Source of the DNA: Nyssa sinensis
Taxonomy: Eukaryota; Streptophyta; Magnoliopsida; Cornales; Nyssaceae
Direction of reading: 5' to 3'
Assembly: GCA_008638375.1 (NCBI GenBank)
Contig: CM018036.1
Span: forward strand, 12,386,328 to 12,450,327
DNA length: 64,000 nt
The position numbers and the translations under genes were made by a program. Within the stretch, counting starts at the first letter, position 1; each line of letters begins with the position of its first letter. This document shows, piece by piece, positions 23,240 through 35,000 of the stretch. Below the pieces are notes generated by a model that was not told the origin of the DNA, searched no databases, and worked only from the letters and a program-made list of their open reading frames with translations.

Positions 23240-24420
23240 TCCACCCCATCAAAACTCTTCTATTTCTTTCTTGCTATAAGCACCAAACTCCAAGTAATTC
23301 TCAGCTCTTTCCTAATCTTCCTACATCTCCATGACAAGAGGATCTCTTGATGGATGCCGATATGACCCACAAACACTCGAAAGTGAAGAAACCAAATTCC
23401 AAGAATCTCTAGCCATCTTGCAATGTACTAGAAAGTGATCCACTGATTTTTCCTCCTCCTTGCACATAGGACAACGACTTGGCAAATAGACTCTCCTCCA
23501 TAGATTATCCACTGTGAGAATAGCACCCTATGTCACCAACCACACAAAGAATGCGGCCTTAACTAGCACTCTAGACTTTCAAATCAATCTCCTTGGGGAA
23601 GATTTGTCCTTTCCATCCACCAACCTCTCATAAAAAGATCGCACAATTTGCCTTCACTACTCACGGTCCATTGCATCCCATCTCCCCTCCCTTCCCTCAA
23701 CTCCATGATACTCAATAACTCCAATAACCTTTCAACCTACCTTAACTCCCATAAAAAAGAATTCTTCTAAAACATAGACTTTACACCCCACCTCCACACA
23801 ATCCACCACCATCGCCTCCTTATTCAAAGCAATATTAAATAAGTTAGGAAACTTATCCTTCAAAGCTTCGTTTCCTAACCAAGTATCCATCCAAAACTTC
23901 ACCCGCTATCCCTCCCCCACATCAAATCGAATATGCCTATCCTTTGCTAATAGCTTGCGACATTGCACATCCATACGCCTTCGTAACATCTCAAGAGAAC
24001 TATCCCCCTTCCTCGTAGCCATATTTTATAGCGATCACATCCCTCCACATAGCTTGATCCTCCAAAGAAAATCTCCACATCCATTTGCCTAAGAGTGCTT
24101 GGCTGAACACTCTAAGGCCTTTCAGTCCCAAACCTCTTTCCATGATAGGGAGTTTCACCTTATCCCAACCTACATAGTTCGTTTTCCTCTCATCCTCCTT
24201 GCTACCCCATAGAAACTCTTGCGAAATCTTCTCCTATTTCTTCTTCATTGGGATAGGCATCGGAAACATTGACATGTAGTATGTGGGGAGATTCTCCCAA
24301 GTACTCTTGGTAAGTGTCATCCTCTCCCCTTTTGAGAGATACTACCACTTCCGCCCTACCAATCTTCACTAGAACATCTCCACCACCGCATCCCAAACCC
24401 CTTTAGATTTCATTAGATTA
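23240..24420 (-). mobile_element. LINE 3' part: post-RT region and zf-RVT
   Basis: Going leftward, frames give [19 protein letters not shown] (about 24240-24330, the thumb-like region after RT), EKGLGLKGLRVFSQALLGKW-like residues at 24060-24140, and zf-RVT at 23321-23512 (MDNLWRRVYLPSRCPMCKEE … DHFLVHCKMARDSW), which has the C-x2-C…H-x3-C zinc ligands. Several frame breaks. This is the C-terminal third of an L1-type ORF2. Confidence 0.82.
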
Positions 24421-24455
24421 GAATTCTTTTGCGTGGGGAGGGGGGGGGACCTGAT

Positions 24456-24965
24456 GGATCCTTAATGCAATTTTGATGGCTAACAAGTGCATTGATTCAA
24501 AAAGAAAAAGGAAAGACAAAGGTTTGGTGTGTATGTTGGATATTGAGAAAGCGTATGATCACGTGAACTGGAATTTCCTTCTTTTCATGCTTGCTAAGAT
24601 GTGGTTTTGGGGGAGGTGGAGGAGATGGATTATATACTTTGTTTTTACTATTTCTTTCTCGATTTTGGTGAATGATGCATCGGCAAGTTTCTTTCTTTTC
24701 TCTCAGGGTTTGTGACAAGGAGATCCTTTGTCTCCTTTCCTTTTTGTGATTGTAATGGAGGTCTTAAGTAGAATGATAGATAGAGCTGTTTTTGGTGGTA
24801 TGTTTAGGGGTTTTGTGATTGACGATGGCGGGGGAAGGAGGGTAGAGATTTCTCACCTACCGTTTGCTAATGATACCATAATCTTTTGTGATGCTGGGGA
24901 GACACAATTAAGATTCTTGCAATGTATCTTGACATGTTTTGAAGCATTTTCAAGACTGCCTCATA
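24456..24965 (+). mobile_element. LINE reverse transcriptase core, inverted relative to neighbours
   Basis: The + strand reads ANKCIDSKRKRKDKGLVCML DIEKAYDHVNW in order, then (after a TGA in place of an Arg codon) [19 protein letters not shown], and LPFANDTIIF. The last is the catalytic FADD box with the first active Asp changed to Asn. Upstream and downstream LINE parts lie on the - strand, so this block is inverted. Confidence 0.85.
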
Positions 24966-25805
24966 TTGACATCCCACTAATTCCCCTTTCCCTGATCTGC
25001 TCTTCTAGTATGGCATCAGCCTCCCTCTACACCAGAGCATTCAAAGACAATTTTCTCAGAAGTTCTTACTCACCTCTCTTCTGTGCTCACTGTCTCAGGA
25101 ACGATGCTATCCAATTCCCCTTCACAACCCACAGCTAGATCTTCACTACCCATATCTAAACCATACTGAGAATCCTTTAGCATGTCAAGCCCCGCAACTT
25201 CCTCCCCTTTTGATTCTTCTACCACTATGTCAACCTCCCAACTGTCTTACGAGCCTTCGAAGCATTACTTCAGTCTTCCCATCTCACTTTATTAGCTTTC
25301 GAAACCCAAAAACTACCTTTCATAGCGCTTGCCTTGCTTGATTCCCCAACGCCATCGACCCATCTCCTCTGTTGAGTTTGCAATCTCTTGAAATGTTGCA
25401 AGCGCATTGCTTTGGTTTTATCTACCTCGCCCTCTTCATCAGTAGTGCATGGGCATAAGCCCTTTATTCAATTGCTTTTGGGCCGGTCTCTTAACTTTTA
25501 AACCACCGACTCATCCAAAAGCTTAAGTTGTTAGAGAGGGTGTAACTTTAATATGATATCCTCTAACATGTCCCCTCACGTATGTCTAGTCTAAGCACAC
25601 TCGTGTACAATTCATATTTTAGGGGTGATGGTGAGGTTTAAACACAGAACCTTTTGCCTACTCTGATAGTATATTAAACCACCAACTCATTCAAAAGCTT
25701 AAGCTGTTAGAGAGGGTTTAACTTTAATATTATATCCTCCAACATTAACGTGAGCCTGCTCCAACTTTAGAATATATTGCTCTTCAATTTGGCCTGTGGG
25801 TATCT
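24966..25805 (-). mobile_element. LINE internal fragment (before RT)
   Basis: After the inverted RT block, - strand frames give RRWVDGVGESSKASAMKGSF and WVSKANKVRWED, of the linker type found between the N-terminal domain and endonuclease of grape-like LINEs. Poorly conserved. No endonuclease motif was found, so that part seems deleted. Confidence 0.5.
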
Positions 25806-25813
25806 CTACCTGC

Positions 25814-26648
25814 CAAGGATCAAAATTTCGTTTCGTAGTGTTATTTTAGTCACCTAGAAAATGGAAACATTTCGGAAACGTTTCGAAAACATAGTGAAAA
25901 TGATGAAAAAAATTAAAATATATAGAAACACTTGGAAAGATAAAAGTAAAATATATGAATATGTGAAGATAAATATTATAATTAATTGAAAATGTTTTAG
26001 GGTACATGTTCATCCACACAAGAAGATACTAAGGTGAAATTTAAAAAAAAAAAAAAACATAAATGTTAATTAGACATTAATACCAAATAACTCTTTACTA
26101 ATTAAAAACTAGTATAAAAGATTTAAAGCTAATTTCTTTATGTAATATGAATTTATTATATTTTTTTATAAACTATGTAAAATTATTATAAACTATAAAA
26201 TAATAAATATATATTGTGTAATATCCACGAATTAGACAATTTGACACAAGTTACATATAATATGATAAGTAAAAATAAAGTAATTTAAGCCTATTATAAT
26301 TAGTAACTAAGTATTAAAATAAATTATTTATCTATATTTTATTTTCACTGCTTTTACTTTTCATTGTCTACTATTTTTGAGAAAAAAATATAAATATCTT
26401 CTAATAATTTTAGGTTTTAATTTTTCAATCTTCTCCATTTAAAATGCAAATAGATATTTATTTTTTACCAACTTCTAGAAGTATTGCTGATACCAATTTC
26501 TATTGTTTCGGTATGTTTCCACTAGTTTCGGTATGTTTCTACGGAAACGTGTGAATTTTGGTATTTCACTAATATTTCGTTTCGGTTTACTAGGAAACAG
26601 AAACGTTTCAGCCGTTTCAGTGAAAACCAAACGAAATTTTGATACCTG
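25814..26648. mobile_element. hAT-like MITE, CAAGGATC family, copy 1
   Basis: 835 bp. The left end is CAAGGATCAAAATTTCG and the reverse complement of the right end is CAGGTATCAAAATTTCG. The subterminal regions are packed with GAAACG/CGTTTC words in opposite orientations at the two ends. It is flanked by CTACCTGC (25806-25813) and CTACCCAC (26649-26656), a 6/8 match of an 8-bp duplication. It interrupts the - strand LINE. There is no transposase, so it is non-autonomous. Confidence 0.82.
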
Positions 26649-26656
26649 CTACCCAC

Positions 26657-28310
26657 TCTGTGGAGTGGCCTGCACTATGACCCAAATCACCATTGTTGCC
26701 CAAGGTGTCATAACAGTTCTGGGTTCTATGCCTCTCAACAGCATTGAGTTCTGGCCCTGGCGTTGTATTCAGCCCTTCGGGCTTAACCTGTTCACCCTCG
26801 TAGGGCCTCATTCAATCTTCCTGTGGCCCATTGTAGTCCAGCCCTCATCCCTCACCTCTTCTCTCTTTAGTATGGCCCACTGCTAAGGCCATCTGGGGCC
26901 GTTTGAAATTTGAAACGTTATCCTGAACCAAGTCTGATTGATAGGCCACATGTTGTTCCCCATACGCTGCCCAGATCGCTACTTATCTTAAAAAGACTCT
27001 CCCTCCTATTCGCCTGCCACATGTGAGTCCAAATCTCCCTCCTGGAATCTTCTTCTCCAGCGCCAGTGGGGTTTTTCTGCTTCAAATCCTCTGCAACCAG
27101 AGAGAAATGGGGCGCAGACTCCACCCAAACAGGGACTTGAAAGTGCCACGACCCCACCTCCACCTTCACCGATGCCGGGAACTCCACTTCTGATGTCGCC
27201 ATGAGCATTCTCACCCACAGGAGATACCGCCTCATTGCTGTATCCTCATCTATTTTCAGAAATCTGCCACTGCTATCCCTAACGGCGTGAAGATTTCCCG
27301 ACTCCACAAGAAGATAGGAAGCCCAATCAAATGAATCCACCTTCCTCTGCCTCCTATCCTCCCTTGAGCAGCAACCTGAAATTCCCACCAGTCTAGGAAA
27401 ACTGGTGCCCCTCCAGAACCCATTCTCTGAAATGCCAAATTCTTGCAGCCTCTTCCACTGATAGGAATTCAAATAAGAACCATTCCTCCTGAAATTCTAT
27501 TGCCTTCAACTCCTGTTGGAAGTTCCCAAAATCTATCCACTCATCTCAGTACTCGATTTCTCTCCAGCTTAAGATGTCCTGGTTCTCCCACCCACCCCGC
27601 CAATCATCTCTTGCAGTACTCCAGATTCTCCTTGCATGAGGAATACTCCACAATAGCATCTCCCCATGATTTCCCCTTTCCCATTTCGATCTTCAACCTC
27701 CCTTCCAGCCACTGTTTCACCAGTGTCACCTCTCTGAATGGCCTTGGAAGACCTTCCTCCTTCCTTCGTGCTGCATTCGCCAAATCTCTCAATGTGCATG
27801 CTGCTTCTCTGCACCCTCCCCCCTTATCAAACTCCGCCAGGTACACACTATTCCTCCCACCACCATGAGACTCATCTATTCTCACAAAAACACCCCCTTC
27901 ATTCTATCTTCTCAAAGCCCTCAGGCTTCTAACTCTTCCATGGAGAACCCTTTCAGACTGCCATCCGTCCTTTATTCTTCCCATTTCCTAAAGTTGGTCG
28001 CAAATCCAACGAAAACCTTCAGTTCACAATCTTATCACATATCCCAATCCTCTTCCGTTATCTGCAATAATCGGTTCTTTTGTTCTTCGATCTCTTCAAC
28101 CTCGTATGATTTGCCACCCCTGTGAGCATACTTCACAGGTTCTCTCGCCATCAGTTGCTCAATGGTTGGGAGCATAATAGTAAAGCAAAGAATATGAATA
28201 ATTATTAGTTTTCCCTCCAGTGGCTGGGCTGCACAACAGGAGAGAGCCCTCCCCTGACAACAGGCAACCCAATTTGGATGAAGTTGGGATTCCGTGCCAC
28301 GTTTCTCATA
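26657..28310 (-). mobile_element. LINE 5' part with DUF4283-like domain
   Basis: On the - strand, 27604-27885 gives AEFDKGGGCREAACTLRDLA and LPRPFREVTLVKQW, and 26918-27472 gives WASYLLVESGNLHAVRDSSG, RFLKIDEDTAMRRYLLWVRM and EFPASVKVEVGSWHFQVPVW. This is the N-terminal gag-like (DUF4283) region that precedes the endonuclease in many plant LINEs. Frames are shifted between the pieces. GC content is higher than in the surroundings. The 5' limit is approximate. Confidence 0.72.
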
Positions 28311-28963
28311 CAACTGACTAAAGATTTCACCAACTGGCTAGTTGATACCTTCCAATAAATCATTACATATAAGTCATCGAGTCATTGTTTGATATGATTA
28401 ATGATTCCCTTGATCAATTGGTTCACATTAACCCTTTTTGTGGAATGAGCCTATCTATTTCTGCTCTTATATAAATATTTTATGTACTTTGTACCGATTG
28501 TGTGGATATGTATTTACTTTCTATTTTACTAATTCCTTTGACCTAATATTTGTTTTGGATTTTTCTAATTTGTGAATTGCTCCACTGTGTAGTTTGTAGC
28601 TCAATGTTTTGGGATTACAGTCCTGTTTCTATTTTCTGAACTTTTGAATTTTTCATTCAACTTTTGAACCTATTATTGGAATCAACAGACTTCTAACAAT
28701 GATACTTCTTCAGTAAGTCTGTTATCCTTAAATGATTTTAGATTACCTACTCTCCAAATCCAGTTTGTGTACATCCATTAACTGCTGTATTACTTCAAGT
28801 GAATGATGCCCATTTGATGCCAAAACTTTATAAAGCATCATTTGTTGTAATTCACATTTGACGCCAGAAGTCTATGAAGCAAATTCATTCTAGCTTACAG
28901 CAAACAGCAATAATCAGTGAAGAGTTAATCGTATCTGGAATTCTCATCTTTTGTGCTGTGCAG
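28311..28963 (+). other. upstream region of PHD gene
   Basis: No repeat boundary recognised. It must hold the promoter and any 5' UTR exon of the PHD gene. A short open stretch from an ATG at 28874 runs in frame into the PHD exon and offers an alternative start without a leading intron. Confidence 0.4.
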
Positions 28964-29049
28964 GATAAGCCTTGTGATATATGCGGTGATATTGGGGTTG
29001 TAGATGCAATAGTTACTTGCTCTCAGTGCATAATTGCTCGTGAGCATGT
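28964..29049 (+). CDS. PHD gene exon A (first half of PHD finger)
   Basis: Preceded by TGTGCTGTGCAG and followed by GTAAGATC. Encodes DKPCDICGDIGVVDAIVTCS and then QCIIAREHV. The last codon is split: GT here, T in the next exon. If the acceptor is not used, the frame stays open upstream to the ATG at 28874. Confidence 0.85.
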
Positions 29050-32000
29050 GTAAGATCTCTCTCTCCCTCCCCCTCTCTCTCTGAATGTGATTGTGGTTTC
29101 ATCGTGTATGCATATTCTCGGATTTATTTTTCTGGGTTCTAAAAAGTTGTTTTATTATCAGCGAATGCTGGAATCCCTTACAATGGGGTAACTCTTTCGG
29201 TTTTCCCATATCTTAGCTCACAAAAGTGACCCTCTGTCCTACTTCTTTACTAAATAATAAAAAGGGCACATCAGTTTTTTTTATTTTTCTCCTAAAGCTA
29301 ACAAGGCATTCTTACAACTCAGGTCCAAAAAAATAAAAAGCGGATGGAGTCATATGGTACCCTTTCTTGCCCACTCCCCCAGCCACTTTTTGATAATTTA
29401 GATTGAGTAGGATTAGATGATGAAGAATATAAGTCGTATAACAGACTGGTCTGCCCATCTACTTACCTTTTGTTACCCCTTATGCCTTTGTTCTTCTGAC
29501 ATGCATGCCTTAGTTACAGATGCTTGGGAAATACTAATTTTATTGCCAACTAAAGAAGAATTCAGATGTAGGTAACAAATCATTAGGACGTTAGTGTCAT
29601 AGGATGCCTGGACACCCAAAAGGAGATTTACTAGACCATTGTATTTCATGAGATTTCTAGCCTCTGCTAGCGACAAATTGAGTAATCTGAAGCTCTAAAG
29701 CAAACTTAGAAGGGGTATTAATCTAAAGAGCATGTTCAGCAGTGATCGCAATCAGGGGTCATTTAGAAAACTTGGTTGAGAGAGAGACAGAGAGAGATCC
29801 GGCATACCTGTAAAGATTGGATAGGGAAGGGAAATAGAGGCCTTGTTTTGCAATACTGTGCTCACATGGATGATGGCCGCTCCACCTTCTTCTTTTTTTT
29901 CTTTCTTTAAAGGTTTGCATAGTTTTTATAGAGACGTGTGCAACCCTTCATTTAGTGAAGGAAGAAGTGGGATTGAGGAACTTAGAGAGTGAAAATGTGG
30001 GAAATTTGCTAGTTCTAGCGTTAACAGTCCCCTTTTATATTTCTCAAAAGATCACCCATCAATGAAAAAAGAAATGCACTCTGTTTCATCTTTCAAGATA
30101 TCTTCTTTATGGTTTTGGAAAGGGAAGGTTCGGGTGGTTTTTATTTCTTTATAAGCTTGGCGACCTGTTCTTAGACAACATGAATGCACTGAGTTATTCT
30201 ATGCTGTTCTCATTTATTTATATAATGTTAATGCTACTGCAGATATTGTATACAATTGTAAAAGAATACTTATTTTGACCTTTGCATTTGATTATGTTGT
30301 TGTTTCCTCTGTTTTCAGTTATTGCATGCAAATCTATCGTCAGGATATCCCGGAATTTTGGTTGTGTGGAGCATGTAAGCTGAGCAATGAGGCAGCTTCA
30401 CCTAAATCTGGTGTGAAGGAAGACTTGCCTAAGGCGTTATTGTCAAATTCTTCTGGCATGGTGCACCGTGACACAACACATTCTGCAGGTCATAGCAAAC
30501 TTGGCAATGATTCAGGGAGGCGTGTTTATTTGAATTGGGAAAAGAAAGTTGATATTGGAAAAGTGAAATATATTACTGCTCAAGAAGCCATCAGGCTATC
30601 TTCAGGAACTAAGAAATCAGAATCCCCTTCAAAGGGGTTGTACTCAAGCCCTGGGACATCAAAAATCGTGGCATCTATGTCCATGAGGACTCCCTTCAAG
30701 CCCAAAACTATCCCTCTAAATTTCTCATCACACAAGGCCAAAACAAATTCTGGTTTTAGACCTTCAAGACATTTGAAATCTCCCAGACATGGCAATGTGC
30801 AAATCAATTCAGTTCTTCACCCCCAAGTGACTCAAACATCAAAAGAACTAAAAGGTGATAAATCTGTTCGCATTTCTTAATAAAATTTCTAACTCACTAA
30901 TGCTAATAGAGACAAAGTTTGACAGGGTTGGCTCAAGACAATTTGAGGCATAAAGAGACAAATTCTAAATGAGACTTTTTTTTAATACTTCTTTTTGCCT
31001 TTTGAGATGCAAGAAGAATAAATTTTTAATAAAAAAGTGATTTAAAATAATGATAAAATAGTTTATAATAGTAGAGTTTTGAGTGATTTAATTATAAATA
31101 AAACGTTAATAAATATATATATATATATGTTTTTAATATATATAGTAATATAAAATTGTAAAACTGTTCTAATAGAAGAGATGTAGATGTTGAATAAAAC
31201 TCTAATAATAGAATTCTTATGTAATAAAAAATACTCTAGTATCTTTTTTATATAGACATAGACCAATAGAATTGAATTTTGTTCCTGCTGCATTTATGCT
31301 TGTGTAGAAATAGTTTCTTATTGTTCTTAAACTTCTGGTTTGGATTATACTATATATATAAAAGTTTTTTTTGTAGTTAGTCTTTTATTGGCCTTAGACT
31401 TCTAGTTTGGATTATACTAGAGAGACATAAAATTTGGGGCCTTCTTTTTAAATGGGGCCTATAGAGCTGGCCCTGAAGGGAGATTGAGGAGGCATGTGCA
31501 CACTATTTCTGAAAATTTTAAAATTTTGTCCTTTCTCAATGCACGTTGGAGTTTTTGTTCTAGGATTCAATTTGTGAGTTTAAGATGTGGTTTTGTAAAC
31601 TCAGCTAAGTATTGGATTGACTAAGTACAGTCTTATGATATAAATTTGTTCTTCTCAAATTATAACTCAGGTTTTTATCAGGTTAGCAATTTTTTTGATG
31701 AAAAATGGGTTAGAAATGTTCAATTATCATTTTTTAACAATCTACTGAACTGTGTTTTTAACAAGGATCAAAATATCGTTTCGATGTATAGTTTCGGTCT
31801 GTCCGGAAACGGAAACGTTTCGAAAACGTAATGGAAACGGAGAAAAAATTGGAAACATGTGGAAACATAACTTAAAATGTATTTATTTATACAAATAAGC
31901 ATATTTATTAAATACTTGTGCATGTTTAAGGCATATACATCATATTCATGATAAATGATACTAATTCATGATAAATGACATAATAGATATTTACTATGTA

Positions 32001-35000
32001 ATATCCACGAATTAGATAATTTGACACAAGTTACATATAAAATAAAAAGTAAAACAAATAGCGATTTACACCTATTATATTTAGTAACTTAGTATTAAAA
32101 TAGTTGTTTCTCTACACTTTATTTTCCCTACTACTTTTCTATTATTTTAAAAAAAATAATAGAAATATATCTTCTTGTAATTTTGAGTCTTAATCTTTGA
32201 AAAATAGATGGATATTATTTTTTACTAACTTTTAGAATTATTGTTGATATAAAAGAAATGTTTCCTCTGATTCGGTATGTTTTCACTAGTTTCGGTATGT
32301 TTCCACAGAAACAATTTTGTTTCCATGGAAATATATGAATTTCGATATTCTACTAATGTTTCGTTTCGGTTCCCTGAGAAACGGAAACGTTTCGGCTGTT
32401 TCGATGGAAAAGAAACGAAACTTTGATCCTTGGTTTTTAATCTATCAAGATTTGAGGCTTGTCTATATTTGTAAGGAATCAGTTTTTTTTTTTATAAACT
32501 AACAATGTGAATTATGTTATCTTCAGTCTAAATTACATGTAGGTATGTATATGTTGACTTGAGTTATTTCTTCTTAAGTTTCTGGGAAAAAAAAACTCTT
32601 TGATAGGTATCTCACACACACTCTCTCTTTGCCCCCAAGGGGACTTGAACCCTCAATCTCCCATATTTATATGTCAACTTTTGAGGTAAGCTGAGTATTT
32701 GTGTTTTCTGATATTGTTGGAGATGCTAAACTTATATACAATTTCAATTCTAAGTCCAATTAAGGGAGTCTTTATTTGAGCATATACTAGATGTTTTGCT
32801 TTTGTCTAATTTGGTTGTGATGTAAATTGGTTTTTTTTTTTTTTTTTTCATGAGTGCAACTGGTTGTTCTAGTGATATCTGTTTCAGAAAAAAAAAATGC
32901 TGCCAACGCATTGTCCAATTATTATTGGTTCATGCAAGAGCATTTTTCAGTCTCTTATTAATTTGAATTTTTTTTTTTACTTCAGTTTATGCATGTCATA
33001 ATCCAGTTTCCATGTTGAATTGGGATGTATAAAACATTCTATGAAGTAAAAGGACTGGCTTTAATTTTGAGTACTTATTTTCAGATCTTTTAGTTACAAA
33101 AAAAAAAAGGAAGAACAAATCCATCTTATTGAGAAGAATTGAGTTTGTAGATGCATAAGATAATGCAATTGTCATGATATCCAAATTTATGTATATTTTC
33201 TATTGTGAACTAATGATATTGTTAAAAGGGCGGTCCCAGTGCACAAAGCTCCGGCCATTGTAGGGTATTGGGGAGTTAGATGTACGTAACCTTACCCCAA
33301 TGAGCGGAGAGGCTGTTTTTGCGAGTCGAACATGTGACCTCTAGGTCACAATGGAGCAACCTACTTTTGTGCCAAGGCCTGCCCTCAAACTAATGATATT
33401 GTCACATGGCATAAAAAAATTAGTCATAGTTCTGACTGTGCTTTGGCAAAATTATTTTTTGAATATTCAAGCGGCTTTATGGGGAAACACCTCTTATTTC
33501 AGGTGATGTCATTTGCACGGATGTAGAGCCAGTTAATTCTGATACTGTCGTTGGGAATATGACAAATGTGATGCCAATAGTTGAGAAATCTTTCCCAAGT
33601 CATCCTGCTTTAGATGCGTCTTGGAAGTGAGTAACCTATTCTTAGTCATATAACTATCTGCGGATTCAAAAATTTCTATGTGAACAATTGTCCATCCCAT
33701 AATAACAATGAAAGTTTAACACTCCACTTTGTTTCATCCTTCTTTCTCCCTGTTTTTTCATCCTTCCGCCTTTGTTGTGAGGCATGAAACAAGGGGAAGT
33801 TTTTTTGCAAAATAGATTTTGTCTTTATTTATATCTTTTATAATGAATCTGTTTTCTGCTGTCGGATATTATTTCTGGGGAAATTCACATTGTTCAATTG
33901 TCATTAAAAAGTAACTGTTGTAGTAGTAAAATGTGTGCTTCTCTTAATGCTAAAGAAAAGTGGTAGAAACAACTTCTTCCCAATTATTCAATAACAACGC
34001 ATTCCTCTAAATTAACTAGGAACTTGATATAATTTGGACAAATTTCCTATGAAACAAGTTTAGTTACCATCATGCTGCCTTTTTAGTAGGCTGTAAAAGA
34101 ATTGGGCATAGAGGAGCTCAGACAGTTCATGTTTGTAACGAGCTTGGCTTAACCTGTTCAAGCTCAGCTCGCAATATTATGGCCAAGCTTGAGCTGGCTG
34201 CTGCAATGAGGATTCAATGATTTAAGATAGTCATTGCCTCTTTGGTTGTAGGGAAAAAAAATAAAATATATATATGTAAAAATAGATATTGATCAATAGA
34301 ATGAGAAGAAATCTTCATTATCAAACATGGAAGTAAAGGATTTATTTCTTTAAACAAAAGAGACCAAATTGAATTAGCGGGAGTAGGCAACAACTGAGGC
34401 TATGCAACTGAGTAACAGCGTGAGCCACCTTAAATTGAGTCTTCTCAGCAATAAGTCCTCCATCTACAACGGGAGGAGGGTGCAATGAAGAATATATATT
34501 TTTATATTTTTTATATGACCATATAATAAAAACCTAACATCATTTTCAAAAAAAAAAAAATAGCATAAAAATGCACAAATCACTGTAATATTATTAAGAT
34601 ATGTCGTGGACACGTTGAATAGATTATTTATATGATCATATAAATAAAAACCTAACATTATTTCAATTAGAATTAGCATAAAAATAAGCAAATCACAATA
34701 ATATTATTAAGATATTACAATAACATAAAAATTCAAGAACTTCGTTAATCATCAACATCCATGATCCAAGTTTCAAAACAAATTTACGAACTACTACATT
34801 AGACATTTATATGTGTGTATATATAACCCAAAAAATTAGGGAAAAAAAGAGGGGTGTGTGTGTGGGGGGGGGAACAAAAAAAAGTGTCCTCACACATTCA
34901 TAACATGTTCGAAATTCAGAAAACTTTTAACTCTTTTTTTTGCATGTCTAACACGTGTACATATTTGACACAGATACGTGAGCCAAAATAGTGTCTGTAA

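Noticed and set aside
26503..26886. 127-codon + strand ORF over the right end of hAT-like copy 1
   Set aside because: It spans the element end and antisense LINE sequence, so it is a shadow ORF.
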